Source: Echinostoma caproni
Lineage: Eukaryota > Platyhelminthes > Trematoda > Plagiorchiida > Echinostomatidae
Direction: 5' to 3'
Assembly: GCA_900618425.1 (NCBI GenBank)
Contig: UZAN01039769.1
Coordinates: 1 to 64,000 of the forward strand
DNA length: 64,000 bases
The translations under genes and the position numbers were made by a program. The notes under the pieces were generated by a model. That model had not been told where the DNA came from and did no database searches. It saw only the letters and a program-made list of their open reading frames with translations. Every line of letters starts with the position of its first letter. Positions within the stretch are counted from its first letter, which is position 1. Shown here piece after piece: positions 51,326 through 63,800 of this stretch.

Positions 51326-52269
51326 TTGCTACATAGCATTATAAGTGATTTACCACGGAATGGATTGCAGATTCTAAAGCCTCGTCAATCACTCAATCTG
51401 GGGGCCTTCAACGTGAGGACCTTGATGCAGCTAGGTCAACAATCTTGTCTGGTTCGTACAATGGAATCCTTAGGAATCGATATTTGCTGCGTGTTGGAAG
51501 CTCGGATCCAGGATCCTACTACTCTAAGCCACTTGAGCGCGCCAGATTTGTTGACGAGATACGTTCTTCACATATCAGGCGACGATGAAGCTCGTTCAGT
51601 AGGTCAGCGCGGGTTAAGTATTATACTCAGTAATAGGGCGGAGTCCACTCTAATCGATTGAATCCCCGTTAACAGTCGTTTATGTGGAGTGCGTCTCCAG
51701 GGTTCAATCAGCGTCCGGAAGGGGAGCAACACTAAAAGGTGTTTGTTTATCGTATCAGCATATGCAATTGTGGTTCTGATGCCCAAAAGGACGCTTTCTA
51801 CGATGAACTCACCGATCTCATTCGGATGAGTCGAAGCTCCGACATAGTTCTACTTGCAGGTGACTTCAAAGCGCAGGTTAGAAAACTGAGTGCATCACAA
51901 GCTTGCCTAGAAGGTAGTACTGCTCTGCCCTGCCATCGAACAGATAACGGCGATCGACCTCTGCAGTTCTGCGCAGACCATCATCTGTTCCTATCAAGCA
52001 CCAACTTCCGACATAGCTCTCGACGCACAGCGACGTGGCACTACAGTTCAACTGGTACGCTAACTCAAATCGACCGCATAGCAGTAATTTACCGTTGGCG
52101 TGGCTCAGTGCAAAATTGCAGGTCTTATTGGGCCACCTGTGTTGAGTCTGACCACCCATTAGTTCTGATGCAGTTCACTCTCCGACTGACTGGTCGACGA
52201 CAAAACCAGCAAGCTCGGATAGCTCATCAACAACTATCTGCTCCAGTCGTCCATGCACGCTATGAGTAA
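51326..52269 (+). pseudogene. LINE endonuclease domain (broken)
   Basis: The apurinic-type endonuclease of the LINE would nick target DNA to prime reverse transcription. Part one (51326-51661) has NLGAFNVRTL, whose Asn is residue 29 of that frame, and CCVLEARIQD, whose Glu is residue 58; it ends at a TGA. Part two (51739-52269, another frame) has VLLAGDFKAQV, TLTQIDRIAV and SDHPLVL. These give the expected Asn, Glu, Asp, Asp and His, but the Asn normally found in G-D-F-N-A is Lys here. The frame closes with TAA at 52267. The stop, the frame change and the Lys substitution make it non-functional. Confidence 0.85.
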
Positions 52270-53365
52270 GAGCTAGTGCGTAAGCTAAGTGCGCTTCAGC
52301 GTGGTGATATAGACAAGCAGTGGGATCAGATTAGGCGAGCTATGCATTCCGTAGCGAATGTTGCTTGTGGGTCTGAGCCTCAAACTCATTAGAGGCATTG
52401 GATATATCAGGAGTCAGTAGTCCTGATGGAGCAAGAGCGGCAAGTCCCGACCCGGCAGGATCAAAATAGAGTGAGGCGGCAGCTACAACGTCGGCTCACG
52501 AATGGTCTCAAGAAGGACCGTCAGAACTGGTGGGCAACAATAGCTAGTGAAATGGAAATAGCAGCTGCATCAAGGAATAGTCAAAGACTGTTCCGACTGA
52601 TGTGCAACACGGGAGGTCGGCGAAACCCAGTTAGTGAAACAGTCTGCGATAAGAGGGAACGAGCTATTCACAATAGGGATCAACGACTCGATCGCTGGGC
52701 AGAATACTTCAACGAACAGTTCAGCTGGCCTAGTGCTAACCAGGCTGCTTCATCTCCGAATGAAGCTCCGTGGGCAGTGTCATGCCATCCTCCAACGGAA
52801 GCAGAAGTTCGGTCTTGCATTCAATCTCTTAAGCGCGGAAAGGCAGCAGGACATGATGAGCTCCCTCCTACTCTTTTCAAGATGGGAGGTGATTACCTCG
52901 TAACCTCTATTACTACGCTACTGCGCAACATTTGGATGCAAGAGCGGATTCCTTCATCTTGGGGCGAATCATTGATCATTCCCATTTTCAAGAAGGGATC
53001 CCGCAACAATTGCGAAAACCACCGCGGGATAAGTTTGATCCCGATCGTCACCAAAGCTTCGGTTATACTTCGATGTCTGTCGCCTTTAAGAGAGGCCAAC
53101 ATCCGTGAAAGCAAGCCGGATTCCGACCTGACCGTGGATGTATTGATAAGATGTTTACGTTGCGTCAGATCCTTGAGCTGCGTCGTACTCACCGTCGGCC
53201 AACGATCGCAGTGTTCCTTGACCTGAAAGGAGGCTTCGACTCAATTGACCGCGAAGCTCTGATGGGCTGCCTTCTTCGAAAAGGAATGCCCCAGAAGTAG
53301 GTTAACCCACTGAGGTCACTGTACTCACATACCTCCGGACGTGTAAGGGTCTATAACGAACTAAG
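52270..53365 (+). pseudogene. LINE linker and N-terminal reverse transcriptase (broken)
   Basis: After the TAA at 52267 the same frame continues, with a second stop (TAG, 52390), as a basic linker and then the fingers of a reverse transcriptase: GKAAGHDELPPTLFKMGGD, SWGESLIIPIFKKGS and NCENHRGISLIPIVTK. Around 53090-53112 the frame shifts. In the new frame QAGFRPDRGCIDKMFTLRQ leads to motif A, FLDLKGGFDSIDRE, whose first Asp (53220-53222) is the catalytic one. A TAG at 53298 interrupts it, and the reading goes on to GRVRVYNEL where the N gap begins. Confidence 0.85.
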
Positions 53366-53821
53366 NNNNNNNNNNNNNNNNNNNNNNNNNNNNNNNNNNN
53401 NNNNNNNNNNNNNNNNNNNNNNNNNNNNNNNNNNNNNNNNNNNNNNNNNNNNNNNNNNNNNNNNNNNNNNNNNNNNNNNNNNNNNNNNNNNNNNNNNNNN
53501 NNNNNNNNNNNNNNNNNNNNNNNNNNNNNNNNNNNNNNNNNNNNNNNNNNNNNNNNNNNNNNNNNNNNNNNNNNNNNNNNNNNNNNNNNNNNNNNNNNNN
53601 NNNNNNNNNNNNNNNNNNNNNNNNNNNNNNNNNNNNNNNNNNNNNNNNNNNNNNNNNNNNNNNNNNNNNNNNNNNNNNNNNNNNNNNNNNNNNNNNNNNN
53701 NNNNNNNNNNNNNNNNNNNNNNNNNNNNNNNNNNNNNNNNNNNNNNNNNNNNNNNNNNNNNNNNNNNNNNNNNNNNNNNNNNNNNNNNNNNNNNNNNNNN
53801 NNNNNNNNNNNNNNNNNNNNN
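53366..53821. other. Assembly gap (456 N) inside the LINE
   Basis: The gap falls between GRVRVYNEL and SGVRQGCP of the reverse transcriptase. In related proteins only about eight residues separate these blocks, so far fewer than 456 bases should be missing unless something is inserted here. Confidence 0.99.
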
Positions 53822-54730
53822 GCAGCGGCGTTCGTCAAGGGTGCCCTCTTTTGCCGTTCCTGTTCAATTTCGTCGTAGACGAAATAGTGGAGAGCGCAAT
53901 AAGGGGACTCCAAAACGTAGGTATTGAATGGACAGCTGGAAAACAGCTATGCGATTTGGAGTACGCCGATGACATCGTCTGTCTGTTCGAATGTATGGAG
54001 GACGCGCAAAGTGCACTTGATAGATCAACAAGCGCAGTGGCCACATTCAATATGTGCTTTGCACTTTCAAGGTGCAAAGTGATGCTGCAGGACTGGGTTT
54101 TGTCTACTCCCATTCTGACACTAAATGGCCAGGATTCAGTTGCGGTGGATTACTTTTCCTACTTAGGAAGTCGCGTCACCAATGATGGTAGTGCAGCAAA
54201 CGAGATAACCACCCGCATTTCCAAGGCTCGAGCAGCATACGCACCTTTGGCGTAGACGTGACGTTTCACTGAAGATAGTGTATTTTGTGCTAGCGTTCGT
54301 TCAGTCCTGCTTTATGGTTGTGAGACCCTGAATTTATGAGTAGAAGATATCCGTCGACTAGAAGTTTTCGATTATCGGTGTTTACGCAGTTTAGCCCATG
54401 TTAGATGGAGCGAACGGGTTAGTAACGTGGAGGTAAACCGTCGTGTGTTTGGGAGTCTGTCAGGCATAATCCTGCTAGCATACCGAATTCAGATTACTAG
54501 GCTTCGCTGGCTAGCGCACGTATTTCGTATGCCCAGCCATCGTCTGCCGCACCGCAACAGATGACGTGGAAGCGAGGCATGAAGAAATGCATGGAGTCAT
54601 TAGGTAGAGTAGGTGTCTCTCGCCTTCCAGGTTGGGGTCCGAAAGACTCCACAGTGGTTGGTTGGAGACATTGAAGGATATCGCAGCGAATCGGCAGCAG
54701 TGGCGTCTTGTCGTTTCTTATCATTTCAGA
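53822..54730 (+). pseudogene. LINE C-terminal reverse transcriptase and tail (broken)
   Basis: It starts with SGVRQGCPLLPFLFNF (motif B) and continues to LEYADDIVCLFE, the catalytic YADD box at 53962-53973, then VDYFSYLGSRVTNDG. The frame ends at about 54255. Beyond it the tail is recognisable with several breaks: RSVLLYGCETL, LEVFDYRCLRSLAHVRW, ITRLRWLAHVFRMPSHRLPHR, MTWKRGMKKCMESLGRVGVS, then LPGWGPKDS. Between LPHR and MTWKRG about a dozen codons are missing compared with copy A and other relatives. The catalytic boxes themselves look intact, but the stops and the deletion make it inactive. Confidence 0.85.
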
Positions 54731-55572
54731 ATGTTTGAAACGGTATGTATGCAGAGTTCGATTACGTACTCTGTGTGTTGACCATAGTGGTTCATCTTCT
54801 CTCTTCCTCAAAATAGATCCAACCCCTGTCCACCTTAAATTTCATCACTAACCTTGTATGCATTGTGAGTTTGGCAGCAGTCAGTGAAGTTCGCTTCACG
54901 GTATTTCGCTGTACGATGATGCCCTGAACATGACAAAGTTCATCATATGAGTTTTCACTGTGTTAGACATTAATGATGTTCGCCATTCAATAGCAAACAG
55001 AGAAACCACTTTTATTTTGTACAAATGTTAGGGTGTTATCCATGGGGATCACCGTACTGAAGAGACAAGCAGACGGACTGAAAGAAAATATCTTCTAATA
55101 CATAGTGACATCTTGATTCACGTACCCATTAAACCCCTTTAACGCTTTTATTTTATGAAAAGATATGTTGGGTTTTACTTCACGCGCCGAATCAGGTGGA
55201 GTCAAGTCAGTTTTAAGTTTATTTGCTTGTGTGGGTACACTTTTCGCTTTCTTCACCACATATGCGGATGCAAAATTTATAGAATTATGCTAAAAGGAAA
55301 ATACAATTTATCAGATATCGGCTTTCGAAATCAATTTCGTATTTCCGTGGACATGTTCCGCTTACCAAGAAGCAAACCCGCGATATACGATGAAATATTA
55401 TTAAGATAAGCAGAGGTATGAGCCAATAAAAGCTTTAGCCTTGAGCGTGTGAATGATCGGTTCACAGCTTTTGAAATTCCGTTGTTTAGTGAATGATGAC
55501 TGTCTAAGATTAATTTGGAAAAACGTTTTCAAGTGTCCGTAGGTGTTCGTAAATGACTTGGACCTCAAGGGT

Positions 55573-55602
55573 GTCTCTAGCGATGCGACAGCATCTAGAG
55601 AC
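55573..55602. repeat. Imperfect 12-bp hairpin
   Basis: GTCTCTAG-CG-ATGC pairs with GCATCTAGAGAC around a GACA loop, leaving a 2-base bulge. It could form a short RNA or DNA hairpin. It is too short for a typical microRNA precursor. Confidence 0.5.
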
Positions 55603-58311
55603 TCATTTTGGTAATCTTACCAGTAACTGAAGGTCTTTAACAACAGAACGGAAATAACCGCAGCTGTATGAGTGCTGTTTGAGTGATAGTCAGTTAGCCG
55701 ATTTTTGATCATGGCTTGCGTCAGTAGCTTTAAATTGAAGGCACAACGTGACTCGCAATTTGGAGCCCAGCGACGCGTTTCTTTCACGATTTCTTGGTTT
55801 TCCAGACGACAAAATCACTTCGGGTTGAGCGCCTTTTGTTAGGTTGGTGCCTAATCCCATCCTCCTTGTAGACCCACCTTTGACTGTCAAATAAGTTCAG
55901 AATAAAACCACGTTCATACTCCAGGGGCACTAGGCCTTCGAATTGTACCTGTTTGTTTGTTCAGGTTTCACTTCGATAAAATGATAGTTCAATTGTTGCA
56001 TTTTCTGTTCTAGTCACGTCAGAGTTAGGAAAGCTCACCGTCAGTTGTTGACTTCATATTCCATTGTGTACCAAATATTTGTGTGTAGTCTATTGAGTCG
56101 ATCCGTTATAACCGTAAATGCTTCTTCTAAGCTTTTTGTTATAACAACGGTCGTCACTTTACCTTCTGTACCGGATAACCCACTCCAGAATGTTACTTAC
56201 TTTCTGTTTGACATGTGCCATAAACGGTCCCCATGGACTCCTTGGAATAGCAGGGTGACCGTAGTGACACTATCGAATTTTTGTATGCCTCCTTCTTCAA
56301 AAGTAAAAATTGCGTTGATTTTTCAGTGTCTTCAGACTGCGGGCAGTATCCTCATTGGAGGAGTATCCATCCACAAAGAGTTGAACTTCAGAGGCAATGT
56401 TCTTTTCCAGCTCCTTGAAGTCATTATATATCTCCAATCATAAAACCTTGCTGGGACCAATGGGAATGCACTCCATATTTGTTATGATCCACCACGATGG
56501 CTCCGGGATACTTATTGGGTTTTTAAGCGACACAATCGGACGTTTTCCCAATTTTTTTAAAACATAATGCTCAGCATTGAGAAGTGACTGTTCTGTCTTC
56601 ATGATGTCATTCGGTATAGAAGCTCCAAGTCCATCAGGTTTTCTTTCATTCACTACTCTATATCTTTTCCGGTTACTTAAAACAAACTGCGAATGTGATT
56701 CTGTGCTGCTGTCTTTCTTATGTGAAATACGTACAGACAGAGGTCATTTTTGTCCAACCTAACAAACTTAATTATGCTCTAAACTCATATTAGCTAGAAT
56801 TTCCAACACACACAAACTACTGATTGATATGACAGCACAGCTGAAGTATCTGATGCGATTTTTCCTCTCACGTAAACAATATCACTATTACGGATACGAA
56901 ACAGATGTGGGTCGGTCGGTAACTGACGCGTTGTTTGTCAAACTGATCATTATTCTCAGTAATGTCAGACGAGTGTCTTGGTTTATTTATTACTTAATTT
57001 AACGGTCATTGATCATTCATTCATCTGTGGTTCACGGATAACAGTTAGTTTGCCAACATTCAATCAACCATTTAGATGTCATTTTATACACACGATTTGT
57101 CACAGCGATAAACAGTCCTTCCTGTACGTTCTCATGTCAATGAAACGAAACAAAAACACTTGTCATTGGGGTTTCACAGCCGAAATTTACAGAGTATTTG
57201 AGGCTGTGGCTGATGAACATTCACCTTTCGGGTTGCATGAAGCATATACTTGACTCCACTGGAGTTCACTTATATTCGGAGAAAAAGACATCGCGATTGA
57301 TAAATACGAAAAATACTAATAATAAGATATTTGTGTGTTGACTCACAAAGGATTCGTCTATTTTGCTGTATTTTGTGATAAAATGTACAATCCAATTTCA
57401 TCAACCAGATAGATAGTTACCCCTCATTAGGAAGTAGATTACAAGTTTTGGTTTGTTTTACCCATGTCAAAGAAGATCGAGATTTTCTGTCTTTGTTGTG
57501 TGAAGAAGTGTAGGTTAAATGATACTTTGTTGCCTGATCTCTGCTTCGCGCACAATGTTCAGTTCATCTTGTCAAACATGCACTCAGTAATTTGTGGGTT
57601 CAAATTTCTGTTTTGGTCGAGCTCATCACGAGTTTATACCCATTGACACGTCTGACCCGAATCTCAGTGAGAAGTCACCCGTTGATGGACGCACCGATTG
57701 GATTTCATCGGAGTGGATCAGAATTTCCCGCTCAGGATTGCTCAAGCCATTGCGCTCTCCTCTTTGTTTGATAAGTTTCTAGCAGATCAGGTTTCGCTTT
57801 AGTTTTGGATGTGCCATCCCCAAATGCTTTACAGATGCGTTTTGATAGAAACAACACTAGGGTACATTGCTTCTCGAGCATATAGTTCACTGAATGAAAT
57901 GGGGATTTTGCGTGAAGACAAAATCTTTAATTGGTGCTGTTGTAATCAGTGTACATCTGGTTTCCACTTAAGCAAAACTTTACCCTGTAAAACAACCTTC
58001 AGCTTAACATGGCCCATATAAATATCCACGGATAGTGTAATAAAAATGTTCTGCTGAAAGTGTCTAAAACCTCATCAAAAGCAATGGAAATTAGACTACT
58101 GTTTTCGATTAGGCCTATTCATGGTCATTAGGTCCACTTATAGCAATAACAAAAACTAAAGGGGATCTCAGGTGTTTTGTGCAATTTAATACTCGGAACC
58201 AACGGAATATTGCCGTTGACAGAGTAATTACCAAACCCACGACCAGTAAGAAAAGACGAAATGTTTGACTACACAGCTGATATCCGCCATTGTGCTACGA
58301 ATGCTAGGGGT

Positions 58312-58333
58312 ACTACTCACATTTGTGAGTAGT
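58312..58333. repeat. Perfect 10-bp inverted repeat
   Basis: ACTACTCACA and TGTGAGTAGT are separated by two T. It could extrude as a tight hairpin. No gene is next to it. Confidence 0.65.
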
Positions 58334-60769
58334 GTGCACTCACCAAGAAGGGGTTATGAGATTCCCATGGCATCCGCGAGTGGATGGAAGAACTGTCCCT
58401 TTCTTCCACGGGGGTGATAAACATATTTTTGGGTTGAAGATCTTTGAAGACGATTAAAATACCAACCAACTGTTGCAAATTAGATGTTTCCCCTTGCGTA
58501 ATCTTATTTAACCCTATTCTATGCTGTTGGAATTCATAACTCTTCTCCCCCCGGCACTGTCTTGTGGAATTACCACACCAATACCGATTGTATAATCTAA
58601 GTAGTGTAAAGTTCGATTTCTTTCCCTCTCAAAATTCAGAAGCTTGATAGAGCTTTTAAAACATTATGGGGATAATATCTTTAAGTTCACCTTTAATGAA
58701 AAAGGAGCTTCAGGTCTTGGCGTTTCCATATTCTGGCTGTGACCAAAGACCATAAAAGGTTGTCATTTTTATTTAAGATCTGAGCTGCAAATAGACAAGT
58801 CAATAAAATTTAACCAAACCTTCGTTCTTTATGAAGTGCGTGCTTTATTGGTATAAAGGTCTTACTTCACCCAATCTCACCGTAAACACATCAAAACTCG
58901 GAATTCAAGTGAGTCTGTATAGTGAAAGAAACCTTTCCTATCAGTTTCGATAAACCCTGATCTAGTCACTATCATGATCAAAGTTTGATTGATGGCGTTC
59001 AGCTTGCTGCCATCAAAACTGATTCAAACAAACGATCGGATCCATCATCTCGTACGGCAGTAAATCAAATTCTTGAAATTTTCCCTGTACAGTTCACATT
59101 TGAATGGCAAATCCAATTGCGAATACTCTGTCATTATATTTTCTCTTTGATGCAAGTGGAATAACTGGACGGTTTATTCATTCCGTTAGACGTCAGTACA
59201 TAAATGTTTATTCCACAAAGAGTTATGGCATACATATAAACCACCACTTTTGATAGTTCTGTGCTCAAAGCCATATGTCGGACGTTATTGCGTCACAGTC
59301 TAATATGAGCATCTTTTCTTTCTACAAAGTTCTCACATTATCTCATGATAATGATAAGTAAGAATGTCAAATTTTCGTGTCTAATTATGTTGGATGTGTA
59401 TAAATTGAATTATTGTCGATGGGTGCAGAGTATCCAGAAACTTATAGATGGTTGCCTTATCAAGTTTGGCGAAACACCTAAAATTGTAAAAATCGTTGAA
59501 CAAAGATTTCTTTCGTAGTCACAACCGGTGTGTCCGCATAATCGTTCACCGCTTTAAATTTTCAAACGATATTCTCGCGCTCGATGTCATGCTAACTTCT
59601 CGGTGCTTCAGATATAAGATCGTCTTTGGGTTCCCATTCATCAAAAATGAATTTGGTACAACATTCTTTGATAAAATTAGATGGAAGATAATGCTCCTTT
59701 AGCGGTAACTCCTATTAAACATTCTAAGAGGATTCACCAGAAAGCTAAATACACAACATAAGTTATTGTTTGTGCGCTTGTGGCCTTCGTGAATGTGGTT
59801 TCATTACAATTCTTCACGTTTTAAAAGTTAATTGGCTTACAATTCCTGCTTTCTTACACTGTATTCCGTCCCGCCATCCAGAGGATGAAGAAGCAGAGTA
59901 CGCGAGAGGGGTTCTTTATCGCACAAAAAGAATATTAACCAGAACGCTAACCACAGGTGGGGTTTTACCTCATCTATTGGCGATTTTCATGGATGGTGCT
60001 CGCGTGCTTGCAATTGACTGAAACTTGTGTTCCAGCTGCCTCGGCCTACTGTATATGAGTAAGCCCAAGAGATAATTTATCAATTGACCCTGGTAGATAA
60101 GAGTCAAAACAATCATGGACACAACGACACAACTGTGCACACATTTTATTTCATCCCTCTCAGCCCCCATTGGTCACAACTGCAAACTAACGAACGGCGA
60201 GCGNTCTGTTAACCTTCTTGTCCTACAGACGGTTTATACGTGTCTGATTTGGAATCATCAGTAAAAAGGAGCAATTGTTTTGTCTCCAACACTGTTTCAC
60301 AATGTTATCACGGGAACTTTCTGATAGTGTAGAAAAATAGCACAAAAAGAATGTGATGTCTAACCGGCATGCACCTGATAACTCGACTGTCAGAACGTAT
60401 TTCCTAATCTATTTTGTATTGCATCACACTTTGGTTTGATGAAGGATATGACAAGAGTCGGAGTGATCATAGTGGAATGTGAAGTTGGTACAAGCAACCG
60501 GGTCCCGCTTCCTGTATCTGTGCGTGTGTGCGCGAGAGAGAACGTTGAATAAAAGCGACTACACGCGAGAACCGGAAAGCCGATGGAAGACGTCTGTCTG
60601 AAATCAACATTTGATCCGTGTTATCTTGATGAAATTGTTTCATATAAAACCACTTCTCTTCGGTGGTAAGCGCAACTGAATACATAACTGAATTACTAGG
60701 GATCTGAAGTGACAATCCGGCGCGTATATCGTAGCACATAACCGATGTGTGGTCTACTTTACCTCAAAC

Positions 60770-60880
60770 ATTTCTTTTACTGAATACTTATAATTGTGTA
60801 AACAATTTATAGGAAAGAGGGAGCATCTAACCCGAGGGCTATCATGTGACATGAAGAAATGGAGGTTACAACAACCGTTA
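60770..60880 (-). mobile_element. SINE-like tail, diverged copy 3
   Basis: On the plus strand TTTTACTGAATAC, then TTTATAGGAAAGAGGGAGC, ACCCGAGGGCTATCATGTGAC and GAAGAAATGGAG (read in parts) match 26407-26500 and 35765-35860. The tRNA-like head is not recognisable. Orientation is the same as in the other two copies. Confidence 0.45.
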
Positions 60881-63800
60881 GGAAGTCTATTTATGTGCAT
60901 CTGCTGTTCAAAGGAGATACAGAAATAGAGGTTTACCAAATAAATCACTCAAGTGCACTAAGCAAAACATTTGATATGGCAGAAGTAAAAGCGATACTCA
61001 AATCGAAATTTTGAGATTTTGACTGAAGCAGAAGAGAGTGCCAGATTATGCTGCGCATTCTGTGTACACCCACTTAGCTGTTCTTGTGATACGAGAAACT
61101 TTGGTCCCACGATCAGGAACCTGATTGAGAATAGGGATGATTGAGATTGAGCGCGTTGTGTTCGAATGTTTCTGAGTCAAAGCGCTCAGTGAATGCTGGA
61201 ACCGCGTTTTGACCGATTTACAATGTTTAGTGTGGGTAATCAAAAACCATGAATCTTGGTAATTATTTTACGCACACAACCTTAGACTTATATCTGGACC
61301 ACTAGAACTGCCATTTCCCATCACTCTTGTCGTATTGTTGACAACATTTAGTAATATATATTGACATATATATTGAACAACTAAAAACGAGCCTGTATGC
61401 CACGCTGTCCTCCCCGAAGAAATTTAAGGAGAATCGGTCGAGTTGGAACACAACCTTTGAGGTATTACGTTGGGATCTTAACCGCATAGTAGCCGCCGCC
61501 ATCAGTACTTGTACAAATAATTATAACAATCATTATTTGGAACTTTAAAAGGATGAGGATAACGGTCGCTCACTGTGAGCGGGACAAGATCAGGATCACT
61601 GCATATGCGGCCACGGACTAGCAGTGAAAGTACCCAACGGTGTGGTGGATTTTTATTTGGTAGAAGTGCTTCTTGTAAAATACTCCAAGAGTCTGATGTT
61701 AGTGCTGTGATGTGACGAATGTGACCTGCCAGTAAACGAGATCATCGAACCCTCGCCTCGTTTCATTTGACCGAAGTCCCGTTTTACGGTAGGTGAATGA
61801 ATAAAACTAATGTCTGTTTTTTTAATATCCCTGCTATATTCCAGGATTACGTTAGATGTACAAAGACTAGATGCGCGCGTTTAAACTGCAGACCACGGCT
61901 GTGAACTCATTTCGAGCCATCCCTGTGGCATACAGTGACTCTTGGATCAGGCTGATTGTCTGTCAGGTGAAGATTGCTGAGTACTAGCATTGAAGGGGAA
62001 ATAGTCTGAACTGAAAAGCATAGGACTGTGTTTTGTTGACTATATCAATTGATTACGTTTTACCTCAGTTCATATATGAATTTCGGGTTGCCTTATTTTC
62101 ATATCTGATTAGCTGAGCAAAAACTAACTCATGTTAATCCCTTAGAAAACTGGTTGATTTGCGAGGAATAGATTGTTCCATGAATAAAAGTGATTTATGT
62201 GTGTAACTACGAGGGCTCTCTTGGAAAGCAGTTTGTTGCCACTAAAACGAACCCCATATGTACCCGAAGTAAAATGAACATGTTTGATGTTTTGTGGTTC
62301 AAACAGTAAATTTGAAGAAAATTTCGAGATCACGAAGCTAGACAATCTTCGCGCTATTACGGTCAGGTAAACTAAGCGGTACAACTGAAGCGTTTATTCG
62401 AACAGCCTCTGTGATCAATTTTTCAGTACATGCTTATGCAACAAGTGTGTAGGATAGAAATGACTCAATGAAGAGAACTTTTACATATTGACCCCGAATT
62501 CTGATACAAAAACAGTTAATTATTTGAACTTTCAAATGTTTGCTAGGCAAAAAGTGGAATACGCAGTAAGAAAACTGTTTGTTAGGTTTGTTGTAAATCA
62601 CTTGTGTAGATCAAGCTTTTGTCTTTTCAGATTGTTCTTTTTAAAATGAAATCATTCTTTAACTTAAGGAGGGCATGTGAAACATTCTTCAACTTTACAA
62701 GTATAGCATTCTGCAAGAGGATAAGGCCTATATAATCACACATGGTAGTTCATACCAATTTTACCGTATGTTTGTATCTTTCTATCGGATCTCGAGGCCA
62801 GTTTAGAGGAGAGTGGGTATGTTCCAGAATCCCCTTTTATTATTATTAAGATTACTATTATTACATAAACTTGTCAGAAATAGCAACTTGCATCACAGCG
62901 GTTATTTTTTTCAGAGGATTTCCTAAATCAGGCATACGCTAATTGCGGTACACGTGACGGGTGATTCAACATAAGCAACTGCCTAAAAGCTAGCATAGTA
63001 ATACGAAGTATTCAAGTTAAATAAACATACTATTGTCATATTTCTAAGCAACAGCAACAGTGCGTTTGAAACAAATCCATCAGCACATAGCGTTTGATTT
63101 GAGCAGAATGAAAATTTGGTGTCTGCCGGATATAGTTTGATTGGTACGCAGCCGAAAACAAATATCCGTCAGGGTGATTGAGATGCAAACACGTTCGATT
63201 TGAGTGTGCCTGTGAATGTTTGCAATGTATATTGGACCGTACCAGGCGTTTGTGTGTACATGCGCATATATCTTTTACGCTAGAAGAACCTGTGCAAGTA
63301 TACTTGCCGTGAAATTATAGACCATAATTTAAGCTACGCTCTGAGAGCCAAGATTAGTTATTGGTGAGGAACAAGGAAATGGGTCCAACTGAGCGGCTTT
63401 ATCGTCAGTATCTGGAATGTCTGTTTTTAAACAGGTTCATTTTCTTCTATGGGGTACTGAAAAAAAGAAATCTAACAGTTTTCTTATAAGGATGACCTAA
63501 GAGTTTTATGTTCTATGTTGCCTTTCTAGTTCGGATTTCGTTATCATCCTATTACTGCTGGTTGTGCACAGATGCCCCGCGTTTTGCTGCATCATGACCT
63601 GCTGCAGAAAAAAGTTGACGCAAGAACATTCGACCAAGACAAGGGATTTTTATCCAACCGGAAGATAACTAACTGACCAAGCAGCTTGGATAGATTACCA
63701 GAAGCAGGCTAATCTCGGAGGGAAAATCCGTAACATTTCTTTTATTGAAGTTTACACGAGAGTTGTTTTTACAAATATTCGGCTCTACAACTCTTCCTGT

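Larger units (their letters stand above)
50743..54850 (+). mobile_element. RTE-type non-LTR retrotransposon, near full length, inactive
   Basis: A single LINE copy holding, in order, a leader of about 0.6 kb, an apurinic-type endonuclease, a reverse transcriptase and the C-terminal tail. The domain order, the absence of a separate first ORF and the sequence patterns fit the RTE clade as found in trematodes. The left edge is set where the leader seems to start (near ATGAGGCTACACCTTGACG) and the right edge just after the last recognisable codons. Neither edge is exact and I found no target-site duplication. It is dead: stops at 51659, 52267, 52390 and 53298, at least two frame changes, a small deletion near 54555, and a 456-N gap. 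It lies on the plus strand, while most other RTE-like pieces here are on the minus strand. Confidence 0.85.
54860..60765. other. Non-coding DNA with hairpins and doubtful ORFs
   Basis: ORFs up to 132 codons (56045-56443, plus) show no domain I recognise. A possible exon near 59.88-59.96 kb and two hairpins are described separately. A single N is at 60204. Confidence 0.45.

Noticed and set aside
53302..53913. 203-codon minus-strand ORF across the second gap
   Set aside because: It is an N artefact antisense to the LINE reverse transcriptase.
56045..56653. 132-codon plus-strand ORF and 71-codon minus-strand ORF, considered as an LTR-element relic
   Set aside because: No protease, reverse transcriptase, RNase H or integrase motif could be found in any frame.
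61700..61780. GAGGGTTCGATG on the minus strand considered as a tRNA B box
   Set aside because: The trailing CC is absent and there is no A box at a suitable distance.
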